From NCBI RefSeq assembly GCF_003987255.1, contig NZ_PIQC01000001.1, positions 372,001 to 436,000 on the forward strand: a DNA stretch of 64,000 nucleotides, in the 5' to 3' direction. A model generated the notes under the pieces. That model searched no databases, was not told where the DNA came from, and saw only the letters and a list, made by a program, of their open reading frames with translations. A program made the position numbers and the translations under genes. Source of the stretch: Idiomarina ramblicola. GTDB lineage: Bacteria > Pseudomonadota > Gammaproteobacteria > Enterobacterales > Alteromonadaceae. Below, piece after piece: positions 8,537-17,515 of the stretch (the first letter of the stretch is position 1; the number at the start of each line of letters is the position of its first letter).

Positions 8537-11500
8537 ATGACTAAGGCATCTGTATTAAGACCTCCTTTTCCACCGGCAACAAATAACGATATTACCTGGC
8601 AGGAACTGCACGGCAGTGCGCCTGCTCTGGCTCTTGCCAAACTAATAGACGCCACGCCCGGGCGGGTTTTAATCGTAACAGCGGATGCCAATCAGGCACA
8701 CCGGTTAGAGCAAGAAGTTAAATACTTTGCCGGTGAACACACGGAGTACCATGACGACATTACTCTGTTCCCGGACTGGGAAACCTTACCGTATGACAGT
8801 TTTTCGCCGCATCAGGATATTATTTCCGATCGTTTGAATGTGCTCGCGCGCCTTCCGGATGCTAAGCGCGGAGCATTAATTGTCAGCGTTAACACCCTAT
8901 TGCACCGCATTGCGCCCACTTCTTTCGTTCAGGGGCAGGCATTACAAATAGAAAAAGGCCAGAAACTCGACAGCCTGAAGCTGCGACAACAGTTGGAAAA
9001 TGCAGGCTACCGCCACGTAAACCAGGTTATGGAGCATGGTGAATTCAGTGCCCGCGGTTCTATCTTAGATTTGTACCCAATGGGCAGTCAGACACCGTAT
9101 CGTCTGGACTTTTTTGATGATGAAGTCGACAGCATTCGGCCGTTTGACCCTGAGACTCAGCTTTCAAAAGACCCAATAGATGGGATAAACCTACTACCAG
9201 CGCACGAGTTTCCGTTGACCCAAACAGCCATTGAGCGCTTTAGGGCAAGTTACCGCGAGCACTTCGAAGCCAGCACTGAACGCGAATCAGTTTATCAGCA
9301 AGTGAGTAAAGGCCAGTTGCCCGGCGGCATCGAATATTATCTTCCGTTATTTTTTGAAGAAACCGCCAGCTTGTTTGATTACCTTCCGGACGACACGGTA
9401 CTGGTTACCTTTGGTAACATTCAGGCCAGCCTGGAGCGGCTCTGGCAGGACATTAATCATCGCTACGACCAGCGCCAATTCGACCCATTGCGACCGCTTC
9501 TGCATCCAAATGAGTTATTCCTTCCGGTTGATAATATTCACGCTGGCTTTAAACAATACCGCCGGGTACGAGCCAACGTACCAGCCGAGATGGCACAACC
9601 CGGACCAACACCCTTTCTGACTGAAACAGTCACTGAGATAGCTGCTGATCATCAGCAAAAGCATCCTTTTGCCAAGTTAGAAGCTAAGTTAGAGCAGGCG
9701 CAGGCCAACAACGAAAAGGTTTTGCTTTCTGCTGAGAGTGCGGGCCGGCGTGAAGCTCTGCGTGAAATTGTCAGCAAGCTTGGTTTTCAGGTGAGACTCT
9801 GCTCTGGATTAGAAGAGTGCCCAACCCAACAAATCGGGTTAATCATAAGTCCAGTTATTAACTCCTTTTATTTGCCGGATGCAAAACTCTGGTTTATCAC
9901 CGAAACCGAGCTGTTTGGTAATCGCGTTGTACAAAGCCGCCGACGTCAACAAAAGGCAACCGTCAGCGCCGACACGCTCATTCGCAACCTAGCAGAACTG
10001 CAAGCCGGTCAGCCTGTTGTCCATCTGGACCACGGCGTGGGCCGTTATCAGGGGCTGACCACGTTAGATGCCGGTAATGTCACCACCGAGTTTGTCACCA
10101 TTGAGTACGCCGGTGGCGCCAAGCTGTATGTCCCGGTAGCAAGCCTGAACGTATTAAGCCGTTACAGTGGCGGCGAAGAAAGCCATGCTCCATTGCATAA
10201 ACTGGGTAACGATGGCTGGGAAAAAGCCAAAAAACGAGCGGCGGAAAAAGTGCGTGATGTTGCGGCAGAACTGCTCGACATTTATGCCCGCCGCGAAGCG
10301 AAACCCGGCTACGCATTTAACATTAATGAAGAAGACTACCAACGCTTTGCCGCGGGTTTCCCCTTTGAAGAAACCATTGACCAACAAGCCGCAATCGATG
10401 CCGTGAAACAAGATATGCAACAGCCTCGTGCAATGGACCGGTTAGTGTGTGGCGACGTAGGTTTTGGTAAAACCGAAGTGGCAATGCGCGCGGCCTTTAT
10501 TGCGGTTAATGAAGGCAAGCAAGTGATGGTGCTGGTTCCCACCACCCTGCTTGCCCAGCAGCATTATGAAAACTTTAGTGACCGTTTTGCTGATCAGGCC
10601 ATTCGGGTTGAAGTGCTATCGCGTTTTAAAACCGCAAAGCAATCCAAAGGTATTCTTGAAGATTTATCAAACGGCAAGGTCGATATTGTCATTGGTACGC
10701 ACAAATTGTTGCAGGACAATGTTAAATGCCATGATTTAGGCTTACTGGTCGTGGATGAAGAACACCGCTTTGGTGTAAGGCAAAAGGACACCATTAAGCG
10801 TCTTCGTGCGGATGTTGATATATTAACTCTGACCGCAACGCCTATTCCAAGAACCTTAAATATGGCCATGAATAACATTCGTGATCTGTCGATTATTGCC
10901 ACTCCACCAGCTAAGCGCTTAGCAGTGAAAACCTTTGTCCGGGAGTACGACGAACCCACGGTTCGAGAAGCTGTGCTGAGGGAGATTCTGCGCGGTGGTC
11001 AGGTTTATTTCTTACACAATAATGTCGACACTATTGAAAAAACCGCGGCAGATATCGAAGCGTTGGTTCCCGAAGCTCGTGTTGTAGTTGCTCACGGACA
11101 AATGCGTGAGCGTGACCTTGAACGCATTATGTCGGACTTTTACCATCAGCGCTTTAATGTTCTGGTCTGTACCACCATTATTGAGACCGGTATCGACATA
11201 CCCAGCGCCAACACCATTATTATGGATCGCGCCGACCACCTGGGACTGGCGCAAATGCACCAACTGCGAGGCCGGGTTGGACGATCTCATCATCAGGCTT
11301 ATGCCTATTTATTAACGCCACACCCTAAACGTATGACCAAAGACGCACACAAGCGGCTTGAAGCTATCTCTCAGCTTGAAGATTTGGGAGCAGGCTTCAT
11401 GCTTGCAACTCACGATTTGGAAATTCGTGGTGCCGGTGAGCTGCTAGGTGATGATCAAAGCGGTCAAATTGAAAGTATTGGCTTTACTTTATACATGGAC

Positions 11501-12019
11501 ATGCTGGAGCAAGCGGTCAAAGCCTTAAAAGAAGGCAAAGAACCCGCGCTTGCACAGCTGTTGCACGAACGTGCTGAAATTGACTTAAAACTGCCGGCAC
11601 TTTTACCCGAAGCTTACATACCGGATGTTAATAACCGTTTAAGCTTGTACAAACGAATTGCCAACTGTGAGACCAGTAAAGAACTGGATGATCTGCAGGT
11701 GGAATTAATTGACCGTTTTGGCCTGTTACCGGACGCAGCCAAGAACTTGATGCGCCAAACACAACTGCGTAATAACGCCGAGCAACTGGGTATCCGTAAA
11801 ATTGATATTGGTAATCAGGGCGGTATTATTGAATTTGCCGACGACACGAAGATTAGCCCCGAAGTCATTATTGGGTTGATTCAAAAAGCGCCCAGTTACT
11901 ACAAGCTGGATGGACCAAACCGTTTACGTTTAAGTCAATCACTGGAAGATACTCAAAGCCGGTTAAAACTGGTAGAGTCTCTGTTAGAAGAATTTGCAGA
12001 ACAATCTCAGGCGGCGTAA
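8537..12019 (+). CDS. mfd: Transcription-repair coupling factor Mfd
   Basis: DNA translocase that removes RNA polymerase stalled at lesions and recruits UvrA for nucleotide excision repair. At 1160 residues it is full length: a UvrB-like N-terminal module (GSAPALALAKLIDATPGRVLIV... and LFPDWETLPYDSFSPHQD), an RNA-polymerase-interacting domain near QPVVHLDHGVGRYQGL, then a RecG-like superfamily 2 motor with Walker A GDVGFGKT at about 638-645, DEEH at about 739, TATPIPRTLNMA, and the motif VI region QLRGRVGRS. The TRCF C-terminal domain closes it. It is followed after 15 bp by the CsiV-like gene, probably on the same transcript. Confidence 0.98.
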   Translation: MTKASVLRPPFPPATNNDITWQELHGSAPALALAKLIDATPGRVLIVTADANQAHRLEQEVKYFAGEHTEYHDDITLFPDWETLPYDSFSPHQDIISDRLNVLARLPDAKRGALIVSVNTLLHRIAPTSFVQGQALQIEKGQKLDSLKLRQQLENAGYRHVNQVMEHGEFSARGSILDLYPMGSQTPYRLDFFDDEVDSIRPFDPETQLSKDPIDGINLLPAHEFPLTQTAIERFRASYREHFEASTERESVYQQVSKGQLPGGIEYYLPLFFEETASLFDYLPDDTVLVTFGNIQASLERLWQDINHRYDQRQFDPLRPLLHPNELFLPVDNIHAGFKQYRRVRANVPAEMAQPGPTPFLTETVTEIAADHQQKHPFAKLEAKLEQAQANNEKVLLSAESAGRREALREIVSKLGFQVRLCSGLEECPTQQIGLIISPVINSFYLPDAKLWFITETELFGNRVVQSRRRQQKATVSADTLIRNLAELQAGQPVVHLDHGVGRYQGLTTLDAGNVTTEFVTIEYAGGAKLYVPVASLNVLSRYSGGEESHAPLHKLGNDGWEKAKKRAAEKVRDVAAELLDIYARREAKPGYAFNINEEDYQRFAAGFPFEETIDQQAAIDAVKQDMQQPRAMDRLVCGDVGFGKTEVAMRAAFIAVNEGKQVMVLVPTTLLAQQHYENFSDRFADQAIRVEVLSRFKTAKQSKGILEDLSNGKVDIVIGTHKLLQDNVKCHDLGLLVVDEEHRFGVRQKDTIKRLRADVDILTLTATPIPRTLNMAMNNIRDLSIIATPPAKRLAVKTFVREYDEPTVREAVLREILRGGQVYFLHNNVDTIEKTAADIEALVPEARVVVAHGQMRERDLERIMSDFYHQRFNVLVCTTIIETGIDIPSANTIIMDRADHLGLAQMHQLRGRVGRSHHQAYAYLLTPHPKRMTKDAHKRLEAISQLEDLGAGFMLATHDLEIRGAGELLGDDQSGQIESIGFTLYMDMLEQAVKALKEGKEPALAQLLHERAEIDLKLPALLPEAYIPDVNNRLSLYKRIANCETSKELDDLQVELIDRFGLLPDAAKNLMRQTQLRNNAEQLGIRKIDIGNQGGIIEFADDTKISPEVIIGLIQKAPSYYKLDGPNRLRLSQSLEDTQSRLKLVESLLEEFAEQSQAA

Positions 12020-12034
12020 CACAGGAGTGAAGGA

Positions 12035-13132
12035 ATGACGCTGGTGCATCGTGGATTAAAATCGGTACTGGGTTTAACAGCAGCTCTAATGGCATTGGTG
12101 TCTGTTGATGTCGTGGCTCAGTCTGATAAAGACTACTGGCGCTGGTTTGAAGTAGAAGTGCTGGTTTTTAAACATACCGCCACAGACCAGTCCGGCGAAA
12201 ACTTCTCGTTAACAATGCAGCCAATAACCATCGCTGGCAGCCGCGATTTACTCACCTCTTATCATAGCCAGCAAAACCGCTCGCTTCGTGCCGCTTTACC
12301 TATTTGTGAAACACTATCGGAGCAAGAGTGGCAGTTTGACGTCGCCTGCCAGTATGAAAACGAAGACCAATGGATCCCCATTGCAGGTAACCCGTTTGCT
12401 CCTTCACATATTTTATCTGAAATGGCATCTACGGAGGTCGTTATCGATGGCCCGGGCGGTAATATAGAAACAGCGTCACAACCGTTCTTAATGCCTGAAG
12501 ACGTCTTAGAACTGTCACCTATCCGTACCGAATTGAACAACAAAGGCCAGGGCAAACCCCTGTTACACCTTGCCTGGAGACAGCCGGTATTTACTCGCAA
12601 TCAGGCCAGCAAGTTCCGCTTGTTTGGCGGTAAAAACTACAGTGACGAGTTTTTCTATAATGGCTTCCCTCAAGAGCGTGAAAAACTTAACACACCGCTG
12701 TCCAGCGCCAGTCAGCAACAACGTATGGACAATATCCAGAGCCTGCTTAACGTTATTAATTCCGGTAAGGAACCCTTTCGCCGTTTAAATGAAACAACCC
12801 CAGTTCGTCCACCACTGATGGCAGCAGGCCAACCCAATCTTTCCTGGGAGTTCGACGGACTGATGCAGATTTTTTTAGTGGGTAACTATCTGCATATTGA
12901 TGGCGAGTTTAATTTACGTGAAACAGACAGAATTCAGCGCACAGCAAACGATATAGAAGAACAAGCATCGTTAGCTCTCAATAATGCCAGTGAACAAATT
13001 CCTTATCTACGTAGCTATTATTTTTCACAGTTACGGCGGGTCATCAGCCACGAAACGCACTACTTCGATCACCCCAAGCTTGGCGTCGTTGTTCAAATCC
13101 GTCGTACCGATTTATCCGCTCCAAGGTACTAG
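12035..13132 (+). CDS. CsiV-like exported protein
   Basis: 365-residue exported protein with a clear signal peptide (MTLVHRGLKSVLGLTAALMALVSVDVVAQ, cleavage probably after VVA or VAQ). The mature start, DYWRWFEVEVLVFKH, matches my recollection of the CsiV (PF10972, formerly DUF2803) family, in which the Vibrio cholerae member binds peptidoglycan and supports the PBP1A pathway. The recalled context beside mfd agrees. It has no membrane span apart from the signal, so it should be periplasmic. Likely cotranscribed with mfd (15 bp apart, ribosome site AGGAGTGAAGG). The gene symbol is withheld because the family match was made from memory. Confidence 0.65.
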   Translation: MTLVHRGLKSVLGLTAALMALVSVDVVAQSDKDYWRWFEVEVLVFKHTATDQSGENFSLTMQPITIAGSRDLLTSYHSQQNRSLRAALPICETLSEQEWQFDVACQYENEDQWIPIAGNPFAPSHILSEMASTEVVIDGPGGNIETASQPFLMPEDVLELSPIRTELNNKGQGKPLLHLAWRQPVFTRNQASKFRLFGGKNYSDEFFYNGFPQEREKLNTPLSSASQQQRMDNIQSLLNVINSGKEPFRRLNETTPVRPPLMAAGQPNLSWEFDGLMQIFLVGNYLHIDGEFNLRETDRIQRTANDIEEQASLALNNASEQIPYLRSYYFSQLRRVISHETHYFDHPKLGVVVQIRRTDLSAPRY

Positions 13133-13149
13133 CAGGTTTCGAGGCAACT

Positions 13150-13629
13150 ATGGAAAAATATGAAGAATTGCTACTTGCTCTTAGAAAAGTCATTCGGGCC
13201 ATTGATTTATATTCTAAGCAATTAAACAAGTATTCAGGACTCACCGCGCCTCAGTTATTAATTTTGCGAGAAATTAACGCCGCCAATGGCATAACCGCCA
13301 GTAAGATTGCTCAGAATATCAACTTAAGTCCCGCAACCGTTTCAAACGTTATTGAGAGACTCGAGCATCGCCAGTTCATTCACCGGCATCGCAGTGAAAA
13401 AGATAAACGCCGGGTTTCTCTGTACCTGACCGAACAGGGGCTTACATTGCTGGAAAAAGCGCCGCAACCACTGCAGGAAGACTTTATTAAAAAGTTTCAG
13501 GCATTGGAAGAATGGGAGCAATCGCTACTGCTTTCATCAATGCAAAGAATTGCCAACATGATGGATGCGGAGCGCCTGGACGCGGCGCCCGTACTCGAAG
13601 TTGGAAGCTACCACAACCTGGATCATTAA
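13150..13629 (+). CDS. MarR-family transcriptional regulator
   Basis: 159-residue dimeric winged-helix repressor of the MarR/SlyA type. The DNA-binding core is seen in ITASKIAQNINLSPATVSNVIERLEHRQFIHRHRSEKDKRRVSLYLTEQG: recognition helix SPATVSNVIERLE, then the wing with the typical DKRRVSLYLTEQG motif. Long N- and C-terminal helices would form the dimer. The ligand is unknown. It is 17 bp after the CsiV-like gene and 1 bp before the nuclease start, so it may be translated in the same transcript as the nuclease; whether it controls it cannot be told. Confidence 0.9.
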   Translation: MEKYEELLLALRKVIRAIDLYSKQLNKYSGLTAPQLLILREINAANGITASKIAQNINLSPATVSNVIERLEHRQFIHRHRSEKDKRRVSLYLTEQGLTLLEKAPQPLQEDFIKKFQALEEWEQSLLLSSMQRIANMMDAERLDAAPVLEVGSYHNLDH

Positions 13630-13630
13630 T

Positions 13631-15400
13631 ATGAATAAACGACTACTTAATGTGTTACCCGCTCTCTTTCTGTCGGGGACTGCCGCTGCAAGCACCTGTG
13701 ATAATGATAACGATATAACCTCTATTGCAAACATTCAGGGTGAAACCGAGCTTTCCCAAATGGTCGGCGAACAAGTTAATGTGCGCGGTATAGTCACCGC
13801 CACGTGGCAAGCAACCGACGGTCTGGGTGGTTTTTTTATTCACAGTTTTGCTGAAGATGCCGATGAGAATCCGGCCACCTCTGAAGGGCTATTTGTCGTC
13901 ACAGACAAGCAGCACTCGACTGTCACGACAGGAGAACAGGTAAAGCTATCCGGAGAAGTTGACGAGCGCTCGCAGTTAACCTCTCTGGTTAATGTATCCA
14001 ATATGACCACCTGTGGTAACGCTACTAGTACTCCTGAAGTGACTGCGTTGCAGCTACCCGTAGACTCACTTAAAAAGCTTGAGGCCTTAGAGGGAATGCC
14101 CGTAACACTGTCCTCTGCTAAGGATGAAGAGCTGACTGTATCCGGGCACTACAATTACCCGCGCCATGGTTTTTTTGATGTCTCCTCGGGCCGCTTATGG
14201 ACACCGACACAAATTGTTATGCCCGGCAAAGATGCCAAGCGCCAGAAACAGGAAAACACACTGAATCGGTTGCAGGTTGATGACAACAGTCAGGTTGTTG
14301 AACCGAGCCCACTGCCCTTTAGCTCCCTTCAACACGGGGAGCAACGCAGCCTACGCTCCGGCTCAACAATAGACAGCTTTAGTGGCATTATCAGCCAGTT
14401 TAATGACGGCTACAGAATTCAGCCTACCGAAGAACTCGTACTAAAAGCTGTATCAAAACAACCTCAGTTGGCGGAAAAGAACAGTGATGCCATTCGTATT
14501 GCCAGTTTTAACGTTTTGAATTTCTTTAATGGCAATGGTGCCGGGCAAGGCTTTCCAACACCGAGAGGAGCTGATACCCCCGAGCAAATGGAACGCCAAC
14601 TACAAAAGATTGTGGCCGCACTGACAACGATGGATGCCGACGTTATCGGTTTGATGGAGCTAGAAAACGATGGCTTTACTGAACGCAGTGCCATTATACA
14701 GTTGGTTAATGCACTTGAACGTGTCTCAGGCAAAGATTATGAAATAGCCGAACCCCGTGCTGAGAAAATTGGCACCGATCAGATCACTGTTGGTATTATC
14801 TATCAGCCTGAACGCGTTAAACCAAACTCTCATGCTCTGTTTACCCGGCAAGGACCATTTTCCTGGGGAAGCCGCCCGCCACTGGCACAAAGCTTTATTC
14901 ACGAAAAGACTGACACTGAGTTCAGCGTTATTGTGAACCATTTTAAATCGAAAGGTAGCTGTCCGGAGGACTCTGAAAGCCCTAACAGCAATCAAAATGA
15001 TGGCCAGGCTTGCTGGAACGATTTGCGACTAAAATCCTCAGAGCAACTGACACAATGGATTGAAAAGGAACCCCTTGTAAATCCGATACTTTTGGGGGAT
15101 TTTAACGCCTACTATCACGAGGACCCGATTCGTTACTTCAGCAAAAATGGTTTTTATAACCCTTCCGATGCGACTGATTACTCGTATGTTTACGACAGCC
15201 AGGCCGGTGCTTTAGATCATGTTTTTGTTGCGGATTCGCTCAAAGACAATATTCAGGGAGTGTATCATTTGCCTTTTAACGCGGATGAGCCTTGGGTTTA
15301 TGACTATCGTGATGACACATACTTTTCCGAAGGACCATTTCGTTCGTCGGACCACGATCCTCTGGTACTCGATTTACGCTTTTCTGGATCCGGCATGTAA
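13631..15400 (+). CDS. Secreted endonuclease of the ExeM/NucH type
   Basis: 589-residue exported nuclease from the ATG at 13631 (MNKRLLNVLPALFLSGTAAAS signal peptide). An OB-fold region (about 40-240; VNVRGIVTATWQATDGLGGFFI) is followed by an endonuclease/exonuclease/phosphatase domain from about 300: IRIASFNVLNFF, DVIGLMELEND, VNHFKSKG, LLGDFNAY and the catalytic [10 protein letters not shown] at the end. These are the metal-binding and catalytic elements of the DNase I-like fold. Family relatives degrade extracellular DNA and help biofilm dispersal and phosphate scavenging. This copy lacks the C-terminal sorting tail of longer family members. Its last 97 bases overlap the antisense gene at 15304-16353. 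Confidence 0.88.
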   Translation: MNKRLLNVLPALFLSGTAAASTCDNDNDITSIANIQGETELSQMVGEQVNVRGIVTATWQATDGLGGFFIHSFAEDADENPATSEGLFVVTDKQHSTVTTGEQVKLSGEVDERSQLTSLVNVSNMTTCGNATSTPEVTALQLPVDSLKKLEALEGMPVTLSSAKDEELTVSGHYNYPRHGFFDVSSGRLWTPTQIVMPGKDAKRQKQENTLNRLQVDDNSQVVEPSPLPFSSLQHGEQRSLRSGSTIDSFSGIISQFNDGYRIQPTEELVLKAVSKQPQLAEKNSDAIRIASFNVLNFFNGNGAGQGFPTPRGADTPEQMERQLQKIVAALTTMDADVIGLMELENDGFTERSAIIQLVNALERVSGKDYEIAEPRAEKIGTDQITVGIIYQPERVKPNSHALFTRQGPFSWGSRPPLAQSFIHEKTDTEFSVIVNHFKSKGSCPEDSESPNSNQNDGQACWNDLRLKSSEQLTQWIEKEPLVNPILLGDFNAYYHEDPIRYFSKNGFYNPSDATDYSYVYDSQAGALDHVFVADSLKDNIQGVYHLPFNADEPWVYDYRDDTYFSEGPFRSSDHDPLVLDLRFSGSGM

Positions 15401-16353
15401 GCATTGTCGGTGCCAAAATGAACCTCAAACTCAACGCCAACTAACCACTGGCCGCTACGCTGCTCTGCTAAATGACCGCGTGGCCAGTGGTAACCCACCC
15501 AGCCTTCAACAAAAAACCATTCTCGCAAGTAACGCTGACGATTTAAAAATCGCAATCCGTAATCTCGAATAGGCACTTCATGATCGGTATTGCCTTCTAT
15601 CCAGGTTTCAGTAGCCCAGGCTTTATCTTCGCCATACAAATGGTATAAACGCGCGGTACTGCTCCAGCGAACACCATCCGTTTCTTCCGCAAAAGTACCT
15701 ATTGAAGCCCACCTGAGTAACCAGGTTTCAGTTAAAGTCGCTTCATAATCGACACGCTGTGCAACACCAAAACCATCGCTGTCACGCCAGAAAGCTGAAG
15801 ACTGAGTACGAACCTGTTGATTATCGGAAAAAACGATACCGGTCATGTAACGTGCTCTTGCATAAGTATCAAAACGCAGGCCTCCACGAATACCGATACT
15901 GTAAGACACGCGATGAGCTTCGTTAATTTCCGGGTCGAAGCCCAGGCCCACTAACCACTCTTCATCAGATTCAGGCGAACGAATAACGGAAGGCCGGCCA
16001 GCAGAATCATCATCCAGAAACTCGTTTTCATCAACCCGACCAATAAAAGCTGAAAAGTTTTCTTTAAGTTTGGGTAAGGCAACACGCGCTCTAAAGCGTG
16101 ATTTCACTTCAAAGCCATCATACTGATCCCACTGCGGTGCAACCGAAAGCCGACCGTAAGAACGCTCATATTGACTGATGCTTTCATCTCCGAATAAGCC
16201 ATCGACCCAGCGAGCTGTTGCATCAACAGATGAACCTAGTCCGCTACGAAAACTGTCCAGCCACATGTCATCTTCTTCGTCTGACTGCTGCAATGCAACG
16301 GCAGGTTGACAGCTAAGGCTGAAAATAAAAGCTAACCAAGTAATCTTTTTCAT
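15304..16353 (-). CDS. Outer-membrane beta-barrel-like protein with antisense-encoded tail
   Basis: About 349 residues from the ATG at 16353 ([23 protein letters not shown] signal peptide); the frame is open nine codons further. The mature part has acidic linker residues, then alternating strands rich in aromatic, Arg and Gly residues ([44 protein letters not shown]), ending in [12 protein letters not shown], which looks like a last barrel strand. About 40 more residues follow ([17 protein letters not shown]...), encoded opposite the 3' end of the nuclease gene. I do not recognise the family and no function is assigned. The gene is divergent from msrAB with 45 bp between starts. Confidence 0.72.
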   Translation of the reverse strand: MKKITWLAFIFSLSCQPAVALQQSDEEDDMWLDSFRSGLGSSVDATARWVDGLFGDESISQYERSYGRLSVAPQWDQYDGFEVKSRFRARVALPKLKENFSAFIGRVDENEFLDDDSAGRPSVIRSPESDEEWLVGLGFDPEINEAHRVSYSIGIRGGLRFDTYARARYMTGIVFSDNQQVRTQSSAFWRDSDGFGVAQRVDYEATLTETWLLRWASIGTFAEETDGVRWSSTARLYHLYGEDKAWATETWIEGNTDHEVPIRDYGLRFLNRQRYLREWFFVEGWVGYHWPRGHLAEQRSGQWLVGVEFEVHFGTDNAYMPDPEKRKSSTRGSWSDERNGPSEKYVSSR

Positions 16354-16398
16354 ATTGAACGGTCTATAACTAAACACCACCTGTGGTTGGAGAATACA

Positions 16399-17511
16399 AT
16401 GTCGCTTCGCCTAATAATTGTTACTGCCAGTTTGTTAGTATCTTGTATCAGCATGGCACAGAATAATGAGCCAACAAAGCAAAAAAATGAGAAAGTCGCT
16501 ACTTTAGCTGGCGGCTGTTTTTGGTGTGTCGAAGAAGCTTTTGAAAAAATGCCCGGCGTCCGGGAGGTTGTATCCGGTTACAGTGGCGGCGATGAAGCTA
16601 ACCCAACTTATAAGCAAGTTGCCGGAGGACAAACCGGACACACAGAAGCAGCCCAAATTTACTATAACCCGGATATTGTCAGTTATGCCGCTTTGCTTCA
16701 GAAGTTATGGCGCATCAGTGATCCAACAGACAATCAGGGACAATTTGTGGACAGAGGTCAACAATACCGCCCGGCTGTTTTTTATCATAATGAGCAACAA
16801 AAACGTATTGCCATGCAGTCGCGCCAATGGCTTGATAAAAATGGCCCCTTCCCGGACCCTGTGGTTATTGAAATAACCCCTTTTAAAAGCTTCTATGAAG
16901 CGGAGGAGTATCACCAGAATTACTACGATAAGAACCCGGTTCGCTACCGCATCTATACTTATAACTCCGGCCGGTACGACTTTGTGGAAAAGCACTGGGG
17001 AGACACATCTGACGTCGATTATCAGCAATTCACTAATGAAAGCCCTAGCGGCCAAAGTGACGAACAGGTCTACGTACAGCCCAGTAAACGTGAATTAAAA
17101 GAACGCCTAACGGACATTCAGTACGCGGTCACTCAGGAAGATGCTACGGAACCCGCGTTTGACAACCCCTACTGGGATAATGAACGCCCTGGCATCTACG
17201 TCGATGTTGTTAGTGGAGAACCACTTTTTTCATCAGCCGACAAATACGAATCGGGAACCGGCTGGCCAAGTTTTACAAAACCGATAACGTCCGATGCTGT
17301 TGTTGAAAAAGAAGACGACAGCTGGTTTTTCACCCGCACCGAAATTCGCAGTCGCAAGGCTGATTCACATGTTGGCCATGTTTTTAGCGATGGGCCTGAA
17401 CCAACCGGATTAAGGTATTGCATGAACTCAGCCGCACTACGGTTTATTCCTTTAGAACGAATGAAAGAAGAAGGTTACGGTGACTACATTTCTGCAGTCA
17501 CCGGAGATTAA
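16399..17511 (+). CDS. msrAB: Exported bifunctional methionine sulfoxide reductase MsrA-MsrB
   Basis: 370-residue fusion that reduces both S- and R-methionine sulfoxides in proteins. The start is ATG 16399, preceded by GGAG; an in-frame TTG at 16387 is less likely. The N-terminus [21 protein letters not shown] is a signal sequence; LVSC also fits a lipobox, so it may be a lipoprotein. MsrA follows with the active site [12 protein letters not shown], then MsrB with GTGWPSF and the catalytic cysteine in [11 protein letters not shown]. The zinc CxxC pairs of many MsrB proteins are absent (VVSGEPLF instead). Unlike neisserial PilB there is no thioredoxin domain, so a separate periplasmic reductant is needed. 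Confidence 0.95.
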   Translation: MSLRLIIVTASLLVSCISMAQNNEPTKQKNEKVATLAGGCFWCVEEAFEKMPGVREVVSGYSGGDEANPTYKQVAGGQTGHTEAAQIYYNPDIVSYAALLQKLWRISDPTDNQGQFVDRGQQYRPAVFYHNEQQKRIAMQSRQWLDKNGPFPDPVVIEITPFKSFYEAEEYHQNYYDKNPVRYRIYTYNSGRYDFVEKHWGDTSDVDYQQFTNESPSGQSDEQVYVQPSKRELKERLTDIQYAVTQEDATEPAFDNPYWDNERPGIYVDVVSGEPLFSSADKYESGTGWPSFTKPITSDAVVEKEDDSWFFTRTEIRSRKADSHVGHVFSDGPEPTGLRYCMNSAALRFIPLERMKEEGYGDYISAVTGD

Positions 17512-17515
17512 AAGA

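Noticed and set aside
13565-13630. Upstream extension of the nuclease ORF to 13565
   Set aside because: It runs inside the MarR gene and lacks a signal sequence; the ATG at 13631 gives a clean signal peptide.
15219-15572. 117-residue plus-strand ORF across the nuclease end
   Set aside because: Out-of-frame shadow of the nuclease and antisense to the barrel protein; no protein-like features.
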